Assembly (NCBI GenBank): GCA_949358305.1
Contig: OX442316.1
Span: 10,416,001-10,480,000, forward strand
From: Strigamia acuminata
Lineage: Eukaryota; Arthropoda; Chilopoda; Geophilomorpha; Linotaeniidae
Length of the DNA: 64,000 nucleotides
Reading direction: 5' to 3'
A program made the translations under genes and the position numbers. Every line of letters begins with the position of its first letter. The stretch's first letter is position 1. Below, piece by piece: positions 8,273 to 19,234 of the stretch. The notes under the pieces are model-generated. The model ran no database searches and was not told the origin of the DNA. It saw nothing but the letters and a program-made list of their open reading frames with translations.

Positions 8273-11266
8273 GGACAATTGAGGATTGGAGTAATGAAGA
8301 TTTGGCAAAGTTGATTGAAAATCTCGGGTCGAATCTTCCTAAATCCGACACTGTGAAATATTCGACGCAAGTAGACAGAATTGATTGGAATAAAGTGCAG
8401 TTTGAGGAACACACTGCCGAAGAGTGCAAGGAAAAATGGGCGGTGATTATGACAAAGGTACGTGAAAGGAAAATTAGTACGAGAATGAATTTATATTTTA
8501 AATTATTAATTTATTTTAATTTTAGCTTCGACGATTTCGCACTTTAAGCGAGTTGGCGACAGATGCTAAAGAGTGGGTGAAACACCCTTGGATGACTTAC
8601 AATAATTCGAAGGGAAAGGTTAGGGTAGTTAAAAATTATAATTTAAAATGCAAATAAGATATTTTTTATTAAAGATATTTAATTTTTTTTCTGTTAGCCT
8701 AAACCACCTGGTTTGCCGAAAAAACCTTTGACTCCGTACTTTCGTTACTTTCTGGAAAAACGAGCGAAATACAGCGAGGAAAATCCAGATCTGTCAATGA
8801 CTGATTTGGCTAAAGTCTTGGCCAAGAAATTCGCTGGTCTCCCAGACAAGAAGAAGGTAAAGTAATTTTATTTTTAAATTTAAATTTTTTCTAAAATTCA
8901 TTTATTTTGATGTAGGTCAAGTATAAGGAGAGTTACGAAAAGGATAACGAAACGTATAAAATACTGATGGAAAAGTTTAAGTAAATAATTTAAATCTATT
9001 TATTTATTTATTTTTATTTTTTATTTTTTTAAATATATATATTATCTTTATTTTTGTAGAGGTGAACATCCCGATTTATACAAAGATGTGGAAGGTAAAT
9101 CCCGTGGCCAAGGAAAGCAAAATGGACCACTGAAGCCGCAGACTTCCTTGCAGTTGTTTTTGGCCGACAAAATGAGCAAGCACTTAAACGAGGCAGGGGT
9201 AAGTAATTATAGGGGAAGAGATGTTGTTAAATTAACGGTGATTAATCACTTATTTTTAAATAGACCAACAAAAAGGATGTTGAGGAAAAATATAAAAACC
9301 AGTGGAAGAACTTGTCAAATAGCAAGAAAGTTCGTTGGATTAAGAAGGCTATGTTGGATGAAGAACGATATGTGGTAAATAATCGATATTAACTAAAACC
9401 AGATTTGAGTAATAATTTCCGACATGTTTTCAATATTCAGGCAGAGTTTGCTGAATATCGTTTGATTCATCCGGATTATAAACCTGAACAGAAAAAGTCC
9501 GCGATCACCAAAGCAGAAAAAGAAATAAAGGACAAGTTCGATGGAAAACCAGACAGACCACCCAAGTAATATTAATTCTTTTTTAAATATTGATTTGTCT
9601 TAATTAATTATTTTTTTATTTTTTAGTTCTGGATACAGTCTTTATTCTAAAATCATGTTAAAAGAGTTGAAAGATATTCCCAGTAAAGAAAAGATGGGTG
9701 AAATATCACGACGTTGGAAAGAGTTAAGTGAAAAAGAACGACAAGGGTATGCCAAACAGGCAACAGAAGCCATCAATCGTTACCAGGTGGAATATAAACA
9801 ATACGTGGCGAATTTGACTGAAGATGAGCGGAAGAAATTAGAAGATGAAGAACTGAAGAAGAAAAAGAAGGCGCCTGGAACAAAAGCCGGCTCATCCGCT
9901 ACTCAAAAAGCGGTTGCAGCCGCAGTGGCCGCAGTTGCGGCAGCGACTAACGATCACGCCGAAACAATGCCGTCGAAGCCCAAGAAGCCAATGTCGGCGC
10001 TCTTTTTTTATCAACAAGAAAAGTTGGCACAATATAAAACGAAAAATCCTGACAGATCAGAGCAAGAACTCACAAGACAAATTGCTCGTGAATATGGAGA
10101 ATTAACCGAGAAGAAAAAGGTAGATGATTAATGTTAAAATTGGATTAGAATGCGGTTAAATCGTGATGATGTTGTATAGGACAAGTACAAGAAGATGGCC
10201 GAAGAAGCTAAAAAGACGTACGAACTTGCTACGTCTACTAAGGAAAGCGAACTACGCGCTAAAATACAGAAAACGGAACCTAAGAAACCGCCACAGTACG
10301 AAATTTTAGCTTTAAGCCGATTGAATGTTATTTTATGGTGTTTATCTTTTTATAGATCTGGATATTCTGTGTTCACCTCAGAAATGATGTCAAAATTGAC
10401 CGATATTGAAGCGAAATTTCGCATGGCGGAAGTATCAAAACGATGGGCAGTTATGTCCAACACCGAGAAGGATAAGTACAAACGCCTATCTATTGATATG
10501 GGCAAAAAATATCAAAAAGAGATTCAAAAGTTTCTTTTGGTAAGTAGAAAATATTTTCAATTTAATGGTAATATTTTATTTACGCTTGAATTACTTGCGC
10601 AGACATTGACTGAAGATGAACAAAAGGTTTATCAGCAAATGAAAGCGAAGAAATCAGGTCGCAGAAATACTAAAGCGCAAGTAGCGGCGGCTGCTGCAGT
10701 TAAGCCTGACTCGTCAAACTCAAGCGATGACGAGGAGAGCAGCAAAGCGGTAATTTTTGAAGGATTTAGTGAAGAAATATTTAGTAATTCGTTCGTTGTT
10801 TAATTCTAGGAGAATAAGGGAAGCAGCAGTAGTGAAAGTGAATCTGGATCTGGTACTGATTCTTCGTCCGAATCAGATAATTCTGGATCAGAATCAGATT
10901 CGGACAGCAAATCGGAAGATAGCGGATCCGAGAAAGACGACAGCGACGAAGATAGCGACAATGCCGGCAAAGTAATTAAAGCTCTTTGATGTGGCTCTCA
11001 CACATTTATGTAGGTGGCGTAAATTAGAACTTAAGATATAATAATTTTAGTTTTGAATAAAATTAACAATAATCTAATTTTAAGTGAATATCTTAGAATA
11101 AGAAATTGGGTGTTGGTGCGTGTGTGTGGCCCGTAGAATGTTCATTATTTATGTTATTTAATTAAATTTATCTGTTTTTAAGGTCCAACGAGGTTCAGGA
11201 AACAGTTCTTCTGGAGAAAGTGATGGAAGCAACAGCGGAAGTGCCTCCGAATCGGATTCGGATTAA
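6314..11266 (+). CDS. UBTF: UBF-like nucleolar HMG-box transcription factor, copy B (full acidic tail)
   Basis: Fifteen coding exons: 6314-6431, 7921-8145, 8273-8457, 8526-8618, 8698-8856, 8916-8980, 9060-9198, 9264-9374, 9441-9565, 9627-10119, 10180-10295, 10356-10539, 10603-10749, 10810-10971, 11183-11266. Phases agree throughout; predicted 801 aa. The layout matches copy A: N-terminal UBF domain, five HMG boxes, acidic tail. Here the tail continues through a last exon ending SESDSD. If intron 10972-11182 is retained, the frame stops at TGA 10987-10989 and an AATAAA follows at 11056-11061, so two 3' ends are possible. Protein-level similarity to copy A is high, but exons 1, 2 and the tail differ. 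It presumably acts with RNA polymerase I at rDNA, by family. Confidence 0.88.
6432..7920 (+). other. UBF copy B intron 1 containing two GC-rich blocks
   Basis: A 1.49 kb intron, about four times longer than in copy A. Positions about 6545-7190 and 7440-7770 are strongly GC- and CpG-rich, separated and flanked by very AT-rich DNA. The extra segment relative to copy A is about 6647-7760. Open frames of up to 140 codons occur on the minus strand (6800-7222) but resemble no family I know and look like a by-product of the composition. I see no terminal inverted repeats. I do not recognise 18S, 5.8S or 28S core sequence. Confidence 0.6.
8227..8270 (+). repeat. Poly-T run of 44 bases at a splice acceptor
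   Basis: An uninterrupted T homopolymer sits directly before the AG that opens exon 3 of UBF copy B. The corresponding acceptor in copy A has a short mixed T/C tract. It can serve as the polypyrimidine tract but should be unstable, and the assembled length may be inexact. Confidence 0.9.
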
Positions 11267-14200
11267 GAATGAACTCAAAAAAATTATCATTCAATTTTAT
11301 TTTCATTTTCATTTCTATTTTATCTTATTAATGGGAGATTAGGTTTTGAGATTATTTTTTTTCTCTACTTTGTACTTTTATCACGGCTCAGCATTGATTT
11401 CCAATTAAAAAATTGGGACGGTTTTCGTTTTTAATTTCTTTTTAGTTTCTAACGACTCGAATTTTTTTTTTCTTGCGGTGTGTGAAATAATTAGATTCAT
11501 AATCAGTGCCTGAAAATTTTTATAGAACTTACCTTTTATGGTTACGATTTGTTGTTTAAAACGATAAGTTTTCGCTTTGTTTTATAATAGTTGAGTTTTT
11601 TTTTGTGGTGAAATTTTTGTCACATTTTACACATTATTTCGATGTGCTGTCTAGTTTATACGTTAGGAGTTCTGACATTACAGTAATGAAAAAAATTATA
11701 TTTTTCAAAGCTATGAATTAATCGTATATATGCTTAATCTTTTGCATTATTTTTCAATCCTCCACCAAATGTCTTAATTTAATATCAATCCATCCAGTGT
11801 GATTATGTTCCGTGTCGCACTTCTTTCCTAATAATAATGTATCCTGCATTGAGATTGAACTTTTGTGAAATATATCAAATAAAAAAAATTCTTGATTCCA
11901 TTTGTTTAAAAAATATTACACGGTTTTTAAATTACATAAAAAAAAACGGGTATCTAAATGAAAAAAAATAATATCTTTGAAGGTGAAATGTTAACTGCTA
12001 TCATTTTCAGGGATATAAAAGATCCGCAAAATTTATAAAATGGAAATTTATTGTCTGGTTTGTATGTTTATTTTTATTTTGTAGTTTATTGTTAATAGAT
12101 AGCACAACTACATGATACTTACGTTTTGAATTTGATGTTACTGTCACATTTTCAGGATTAGTTTTCAATCGAAAAACCTTACAACTTTCATATTTTACAA
12201 TTTATTGCGTAGATTGCTGATTTTAAAAAAACGGAAAAAAAAAAAGAATTGGCTTTCTATTTTTACACAATATTTACAGAATGGTGACTGTTCTATTGAA
12301 ATATTAACTTGTTGAAAACTGTAACAGCTGTAAAATTTACAGTAATGGTCTGTAGAATTAGAAGTTAATAATTTAAGTTAAAAGTTACGAAACCTATGCA
12401 ATGGCAAACTATTTGTAAAACATTATTTGTGTATGAGTGTGGTTTCACTACTATTTAAACAGCAATTTTAAATTTGTATCAAAAATTGCACAATAAAATA
12501 TTACGTAGTGCAATATTGTGACTGATTTCCTTGTGCGTAAACATCAAAACAACGCATTCGCTCGACAGGTTATTACAGCGGGAAATGTTGCGAACAAAAG
12601 TTGAGTCTTCTGTTCGTATTTTGCTGACACGTCGAATTGTTGTGGCGAGTTTTGAATTGAAATAAAATAAGTCAAAGACGCCATGCCGTAATCCCCAATT
12701 TTATATACATTGTTTTGAGTTCTAATCTGATGCCGTAAATGATTTTGGATTAAAAAAAATTATTCACATAACAGTGTAACATTTTATTCCTTGCAAATGA
12801 CTAAAATGGATTAATCAATCAAGACACATTATTATTTTTTCTTTAGTGGTACGGTGATACAGTTTTTATTAAGCTAACAAGAAAGTAATTCCCACAAGTC
12901 TGATGCATCGAAGAGAACATGAGCTGAGGATTCTGGTTGGTAGCTGTGTGTAATGTGTTCAATTTAAAACCAGATGCTACAAAATTACTTCCACTTAGAA
13001 AAACCTGTTAACCACCCTTGTGTTTCATATCAATCCCATTTTCTTTAACAATTTTTAACCCATTTTAATTTTTTTCTTCTTTTTTTATCAGTGAAAATAA
13101 AATTGTAGCATTTTTCAATATAATCAAACTGCTAAATTAATTAACCATGCATCTAACATTTACTACAAGCACTATACATAACTACATATCCAATAAAGTA
13201 TATTTATATAACAATACCTTAACTACAAACCAAAGTAAAAACTATTCAACCATTTGTTATAAATTTATCAAGAAAATCATTAATTTCATACCTAAGCAAA
13301 TAAAATTCATTCTAGACCAATATACAAACTATTAATTATAGAATATACATTATTAATACAAGCAAATAATGTTTACTTTAGAAATAAAATAAATTAAACA
13401 ATAGAAGTAAATAATACTGAACACCTTACACACAGACTACTAAGAATAATGGGTTCTTTTTGTTGTTGTTTGTTTTGGTTTTTTAAAACAAGAAAAAGAA
13501 AAATTGATATTTCTTACGAGACTTGGATGGATTACTTTGTAGTTGAAACATTTGTTTAAGTCAACCATAATTATCAATTCTCGAGGCACACCCAATTATT
13601 ACCAAGTTTAAAAGAAAATTTTTTCGTTCACCTAAAGTTTTAACGAGCTGTTACCTAACAGAAAAATTGGAAAAAAAATATACCTAATCAATGTTTTTTT
13701 GTTGTTGTTGTTGTTTTTACACGAGAGAAAAATAAAGAAAAGAATGTTCCACGTTGTCACTCGTAAACCGTATTCTCTGCTGTTATTCTATACAAAGCAA
13801 AACGTCTGGGTTTCTTCTTCGGCGTAAAAAGAAAAGAAAACAAAAATCCTCATTCACTCTTGTGCAGTGAAGGAAAAACAATGTTCATTTTTCTGTATTG
13901 TAAATTCCAATTTTCACTGGGCAGTAAATTGAAAATGGTATCACGAAATTCACAAAAAAAATTTTTTCAAGTCGATATCACTTATCACCATGTTTTTAAA
14001 AAAAAATGAGATGAGTAATAAATCCTTTTTCTTTATATTTTTCTTCAGATAAATCTATTGTCTCTTGGAAATTGTTGATCACTCCTTCAAAAATGAAATT
14101 CGAATAGGAAGCACACAAATTCACTCACACAAGATTTTTCTTTTTCACACTAATTTCTTCCGGTTTTTTTTTTTTAACTTTTGTTTCCATATTTATTTAT

Positions 14201-15199
14201 AATTATTATTATTTTTTTTGGTTATCTATAATGCAGTTAATCATCCGATGTTTCGTTTTTAAAATTTCACTTGCTTTTCAATTCTCTGCACTAGGATTAC
14301 TTTGTTCCTTCCTCGTTTCAACCCTCAGTCACTTGCTAAGTTTTTTTTTGTTTTGTATATATTTTTTTTTTCAATCTGAAAAAAAAATATCCCTGCTTCA
14401 TGTTTACATAAAAATTTTAACAAAAAAGTTCCTATTGTCAACGTTTTTTTGTGTTTATATATATCAAATTAATAATCAGTATCAAATTCTAGTTTTCTCG
14501 CCCACGCTTACTTGTCGTATGGTGTAGATGTGTATTTGAATTTTCTTTTTTAAACTTTACAAACTCGGTGATCAGACAAGGGGGACTTTTTTTTGTTTGT
14601 CTCTAGAATACACGTCCAAACGGGAGATTATACTAAGAAGAATAGTGCTTATGACGATTCCTACCACGGCTTTTGGGAATTAATTAATTAAATCTGGCGC
14701 AAGTAGGGTTTGAAAAATTTGTTGATGTCCAGCAGGCAGCAAACAACAGCAACAAGCACACATCTTAACTGCTACTTCACTTGATAATAATGGTTAGAGA
14801 AAAGACAAAATGAAAAAAGAAAAAGAAAGAAAGAATAGAAAGAAAGGAAAGAAAGAAGGAAGGAAATGAAGGGACTTAACATTTCCCAAACACATTGGTT
14901 AAAAATTAAGTGCACGACAGTAGACAAACACGTAAAAGAAAGAAGCTTCGTAATAACGTTGCAGTATTTGCAAATGTTAGAATTGACGAAGAAAAGAAAA
15001 ATATTTTCAAGATGAAATTTCCACTAAGTTTCATCAGTTTTAAAAGAAGAAAGAAAAGGTGGTAGAGTCAAGGCATCAAAGGGAAAATAAAGACAAAGTG
15101 AAAAACAAACAATAAAGGGGGAAAAGGAGGACAACAACCGATTTCCAAGCAGCATTTGGCATTTTGTTTAATGCTACAAATGTGGGATATTTGTGAGCA
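11267..15199. other. UBF copy B 3' flank and probable YTHDF 3' UTR; no gene recognised
   Basis: Homology to the copy A flank runs to about 11626 and then stops. The rest is AT-rich. Minus-strand AATAAA signals (plus TTTATT, for example 12865-12870) could end the YTHDF mRNA. Two Pumilio-type sites appear on the minus strand (TGTATATA at 12702-12709, TGTAAATA at 12271-12278), a frequency expected by chance in such DNA. Short open frames at 13147-13335 and 14231-14527 are low-complexity and unconvincing. Confidence 0.55.
14806..15130. repeat. Purine-rich tract (plus strand), pyrimidine-rich in the YTHDF 3' UTR
   Basis: About 320 bp dominated by A and G, including near-tandem GAAAGAAAGAA units at 14815-14870 and further AAAGAAGAAAGAAAAGG segments. 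If the YTHDF transcript extends this far, it would carry a long C/U-rich tract just after the stop codon. No coding potential is apparent. Confidence 0.7.
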
Positions 15200-17463
15200 T
15201 TAATTCTGTCCTCTTCGGCCTTTGTCCTGTAATAATAACAAAAATTAAAAATTAATAAAAATTAAAAATTAAATTTATTCAAGTCGTACGTAGGTTAAGG
15301 TTTTGCGCTGATCCTCCTCCTCCTGACGCTTTTCATAATGAATGAAGTCGTCAAAAATAGAGGTCGTGTGTCGATAAGAGTGAATGATTTTCAACACCTG
15401 TTTACCCTTCTCGGGTGGCACTTCCTGCGTGTCACGTGAGTTTGTCACGGGCTTGTTCTCATTGTTCTCCAGGCGGATGTGTCGTAGTTGCGAGTTGGGC
15501 ACGTCCTTCACGTAAATCCATTTCACTTTAAACTCGCCTTTCCACTTGTCTTGAGCCCACACATTTGAAGTCGCATTGTAGTCCACCTCGGACTTCATTT
15601 GTGCCATGCCACAAAAATGTCCGCTCCCGTTCACACTAAAGAACAAGTACACGGTCCCCTTCCCCTCTCGTTCTCGAAACGCCGCGTCCAAACGTTTATT
15701 CCCATGCTCCGTGCTGCACCAAATGCCGTACTTGATCGAACGATGGATGTCGTCCTCGGAGTAGCTCTTTATGATGAAATACCGCGGCATTTTCGGGTTT
15801 ATCTCGAAATCTTTCGGATTGTACTCGTTCACTTGACGCAGCTGGTCCAGCACCGGGTGCGCGGGCATGTTGACGAGCGCCACCGTCTGGTTGTTCATCG
15901 CCGACGTGGGCGGCGGATTGTAATTGCCGGTGCCGCCTCCGCTGCCGCCGCCGCCGCCACGGCCCCTCGGCGCGCCCCAAGTCGATCGCGTCGGCGGAGG
16001 GATTACGTTGGCCGCCTGCTTCGCCATCCCGCCACCGCCGCCGTTGCCGTTCTTGCTCTCCCACGTGCCAATGTCCATCCCGCCGCTGTGCTTGCCCGGC
16101 AACATGGGCGCGGGTGGAATGCTTTTCGGTTTAGATTTCGGCTGCGGTTTAGCTGGTTGGCTGGCTATCGTAGCCCACGTCATCTTTTTCGACACCTGAG
16201 GCCCCGCGTTAACTGACATCGGCACTGTCATGTCCGAACCACTGTTCTTGGACACCAAATCGTTGACGACGGCCACTGCGGCTCCGCCTTTCATGTCCAC
16301 CATCTTTGGGTCGGACCGATCCAAAATGCTCAGCCCTTGCATGCCTTGTTCGACCGGCTTTAAGCCCGAACGGTCCGACTGGTCACCACTGTACATGTCT
16401 CGATAGTAGTCGTCGTACGGGGCGTGCGAACTGGGTTTCCGGCTCGAATTTCCCCACGCCGAGTAGTCGCCATTCCCGTGAAAATAGTTGAAGCCTGGCT
16501 GGTTGAATCCACCGAAACTGCCACCACCAAACATGCCTTCCATGTAATGTGAATGCTGGTCGTTGCTGATTTGGCCGCTGTACCCACCGAGGAAGGTCAT
16601 CGGGTCCCCGTTCGACCATGCTCCTTCGCTTAGCCCTAAGTTTTGGTACGGAAACATCCCATAGTAGTTGTTCACGTATGGATCGGCCATGCTGCTCGCC
16701 GACATTGGTGTACTATAACTCTACAAATAAGAAAGAAAGAAAAAAATTTCAAACAAATTAATTAATTAATTAATTAAATTGATATTTAATTAAATAAATA
16801 TACTTGGTGAGGTTGGTTCCTCCAAGAGTCAAATTCTTCATCGTTTACTGAATCCTTAGGGCCATTGGATACTGAAAGAAAAGAAAAGAAAATCATATAA
16901 AATAAAATAAAATAAATTTAACTTGCAAGTAACGCGAGATAATTTAGAGATAATTTGAGATAAAAATCCGCTAAATCGGCACAATGAGAAAACTAAACCA
17001 CGTTTTACCTACGTTTTAACATTTCGAAAACCCAATTATTCTATTTTTGTTTTAAGCGAGACCTAATTTCCGCCGAGAACAATTCCGCGTGGAAATGCAA
17101 CTTTTATCTGCGCAAATTGTCGCCGAATCGTAAACAAGTTTGTGTTTTAATCAGTCTTTAGGCTTAAATCAAATGGGTGTATAAGGGAAGGGCGAGTCTA
17201 TTTGCGCCATGGAGGAATTTCGTAATAAAAATAAGTTGAACTCACCTTGATTGCCTTGCCCTTTCATTCGCTGCATATTCAGAAAAGTGCGGCCAAACCA
17301 TGCAAATATAAACCCAATTCAATTAATAAAAAAACATAATTACACATCGAGAAAAGTTAGAATTCAAAGCGAGAAAGAAAAAAAAACAATTTCTCTTTTG
17401 GAGAACTTGCCAACGCAGCCATGATAAAAGATATGTCGCTACCTGATCAACACTCGCAGACAT
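15200..17463 (-). CDS. YTHDF: YTHDF-family m6A mRNA reader
   Basis: Minus-strand exons in order: 17443-17463 (start, MSASVDQ), 17246-17270, 16804-16871, 15290-16720 and 15200-15226; predicted 523 aa. The short first exons give the conserved YTHDF N-terminus (MSAS..., then KGQGNQ). A low-complexity Gly/Pro/Ser/Asn region follows, with a MDIGTWE motif. The YTH domain starts near residue 349. Trp372, Trp426 and Trp431 have the spacing of the aromatic cage that binds N6-methyladenosine. The family acts in the cytoplasm on methylated mRNA stability and translation. If the last intron is not removed, the frame ends at 15275-15277 (TYVRLE). The spliced form ends DKGRRGQN, closer to the basic end usual in the family. 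The start was chosen by family match. Confidence 0.94.
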
Positions 17464-18012
17464 TACACGAATAATCGCAAATGAAGAAACACTGAGCACG
17501 TAAATTGGTAAGTTATGGTATATATTCCTTAATTTCAGCACGGATTATTCGCTACACGTTTGTTAGATTAGCAGCTTTTAACACCTAAAAGTCCAGGAAC
17601 TTTACACACTTCTTGGAGGGAACAATGGCGGCTTTCTCTCATGTGCCTCAATCCCGCGCACTGCGATGCGACGTCACATGATCATACGTCACTCACATTT
17701 GACAAAGTGAGCTGGGGATTTCCTACGGAATATCCTAGGGATACCATATGTTAGGCCCTACCCTACCTCGCCTTATATTTATATCTATCCCATATCGAGT
17801 GATGACATCGTAAAAATAAGATTTCGTTCAAACAATATGAGATTAGGGACATTTTGGCTGTTAAAAATACAAAATAAATTTTTTTTTAAATTAAAAAAAA
17901 CACTTAGAACTATCATTTATTCGACATAGAACACCGATCGTACAAAAATAGAAATACATATTTAAGAGTGCACTGAACTATGAAACACATCACGAACAAT
18001 CGTGTTTGCTGT
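17464..18012. promoter_or_regulatory. YTHDF promoter and DHHC gene 3' flank
   Basis: The YTHDF 5' UTR and promoter probably lie at 17464-17720. They include two CRE-like sites (GACGTCAC 17670-17677, ACGTCA 17686-17691) in a GC-richer patch. From about 17860 to 18012 the sequence is AT-rich and likely holds the 3' UTR of the upstream minus-strand DHHC gene. No coding sequence seen. Confidence 0.45.
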
Positions 18013-18852
18013 TTATGCATATTTTATTCGAAAAACATAATAGAATAGCGCGGCTTTACAAGCAGCGGGGAACCTGCGTACAAAATATACAATTTCAAAA
18101 ATGTACATTTTAATTCCAACCAACACATCATTTGTGGATTTTATTTTACACTGCACTAAGTACATTATGAATGTAAACAGGCTCGTTGAGAAACTCAAAC
18201 TGCAGCCAAAAACATATAGGAATTCGTGAATCGACACATGGCCGATTAGTAATTTTAGAAATGAGAACGGAACAAAGTAATAGATAAACTCGGTGGAGAA
18301 GAGAAATCTGTAGTTCTCGGAGGTGTACGTGATAAAGTAATAAAAAGTCAAGCCACAGCTCCACGAAGCGTGAAAACAAAAATTCATGAAATGTTTTTGA
18401 TTCGATTTGTCAACACATTTTCCTAAAAAGAAACAATGGTGATCTCTGTCAGTTACACAGTGATTACAAAGTGGACAGTGATGACTATTCACAGGCACTT
18501 GAGAGTCGCAAGAACTGCAGTACTTGTGTGGTTCTTGAGAGGAAATAGTGGTGTTGTGTGCGAGATAAAAACAAACCCAATTCTTTAAGAGTTTGTACAA
18601 CGAATAAACTTCTAGTATGCACATGATAAAAATCCATTCGGTAGATAGGGTTTTGTGGAATATGTAAAGCAATCCGATCGCAAGAATAAGAAAATTGCTG
18701 ATTGTGTATCCTTTGGCCGTGAGATTTATTAGGTTTAAAGTTGTTCGGTTTTTCCACCACCTTTTCTTGTCATTCGATGAATCTTTTGTTGTAAATGGTA
18801 GAGTTGGAGTATTTGAATTTTGAGTCATTAGATTTTTCATGGTGTCTACCAT
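18013..18852 (-). CDS. DHHC-type palmitoyltransferase, ZDHHC22/24-like
   Basis: A single coding exon of 279 aa. I start at the ATG at 18852-18850, because the longer open frame begins with GTG and a splice acceptor (TTTTACAG) sits just before this ATG, implying a noncoding 5' exon. Hydrophobic segments at about 50-66 and 71-98 precede the Cys-rich domain. That domain shows CSSC, SHHCPLCNHC and the catalytic DHHC (137-140), then GKCVDKSNQKHF. Further membrane segments follow. The family transfers palmitate to protein cysteines in ER and Golgi membranes. Asp148 (CVDKSN) replaces the usual Gly of CVGxxN. The usual TTxE motif is not evident. The placement near ZDHHC24 rests on length and layout only. 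Confidence 0.85.
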   Translation of the reverse strand: MVDTMKNLMTQNSNTPTLPFTTKDSSNDKKRWWKNRTTLNLINLTAKGYTISNFLILAIGLLYIFHKTLSTEWIFIMCILEVYSLYKLLKNWVCFYLAHNTTISSQEPHKYCSSCDSQVPVNSHHCPLCNHCVTDRDHHCFFLGKCVDKSNQKHFMNFCFHASWSCGLTFYYFITYTSENYRFLFSTEFIYYFVPFSFLKLLIGHVSIHEFLYVFGCSLSFSTSLFTFIMYLVQCKIKSTNDVLVGIKMYIFEIVYFVRRFPAACKAALFYYVFRIKYA

Positions 18853-19234
18853 AATATCTGTAAAATTGAAAATAATTTGAAATTTTATTTGTTGCGAAGT
18901 TCGAATAAAAATATACAACAACAGCGCTCCAGCTAAAAGATTTATAAACACGATTCGTTTAAAAATTAAAATAAATAATTTAGGATATAATTTAGGAAAA
19001 ATAAATGCGTATAATTAATTCTAAATTTAATTTTATGTTATACAAGTAATGAAAAGTGTGATAAAAACGGCATTCTTTGTTTTTATAAAATTCGTATTGC
19101 CATTACCTCGCTTATTCGTTACCGTTCAGTTCGCTGTGAAGCGCGTCTTAGATCGATTCAGGCAGAAATTTGATGAAAATTCGTTAATTCTTTAGTCTAG
19201 ATTCTGTTATTACCATAAAAATTGTTTATTTTTG
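18853..19234. promoter_or_regulatory. Shared divergent promoter of the DHHC and PRDM genes
   Basis: Only 382 bp separate the two divergent start codons. The minus-strand side holds a 5' UTR acceptor for the DHHC gene. The most GC-rich part is about 19098-19165. A bidirectional promoter is the simplest reading; no TATA box is clear. Confidence 0.6.

Noticed and set aside
15599-16216. 205-codon plus-strand open frame opposite YTHDF
   Set aside because: It is antisense to the Gly/Pro-rich YTHDF coding exon; the composition keeps the opposite strand open. The YTHDF frame has the domain evidence.
18853-18951. Longer N-terminus for the DHHC protein
   Set aside because: The extension begins with GTG, not ATG, and a splice acceptor lies between it and the first ATG, so it is probably intron.
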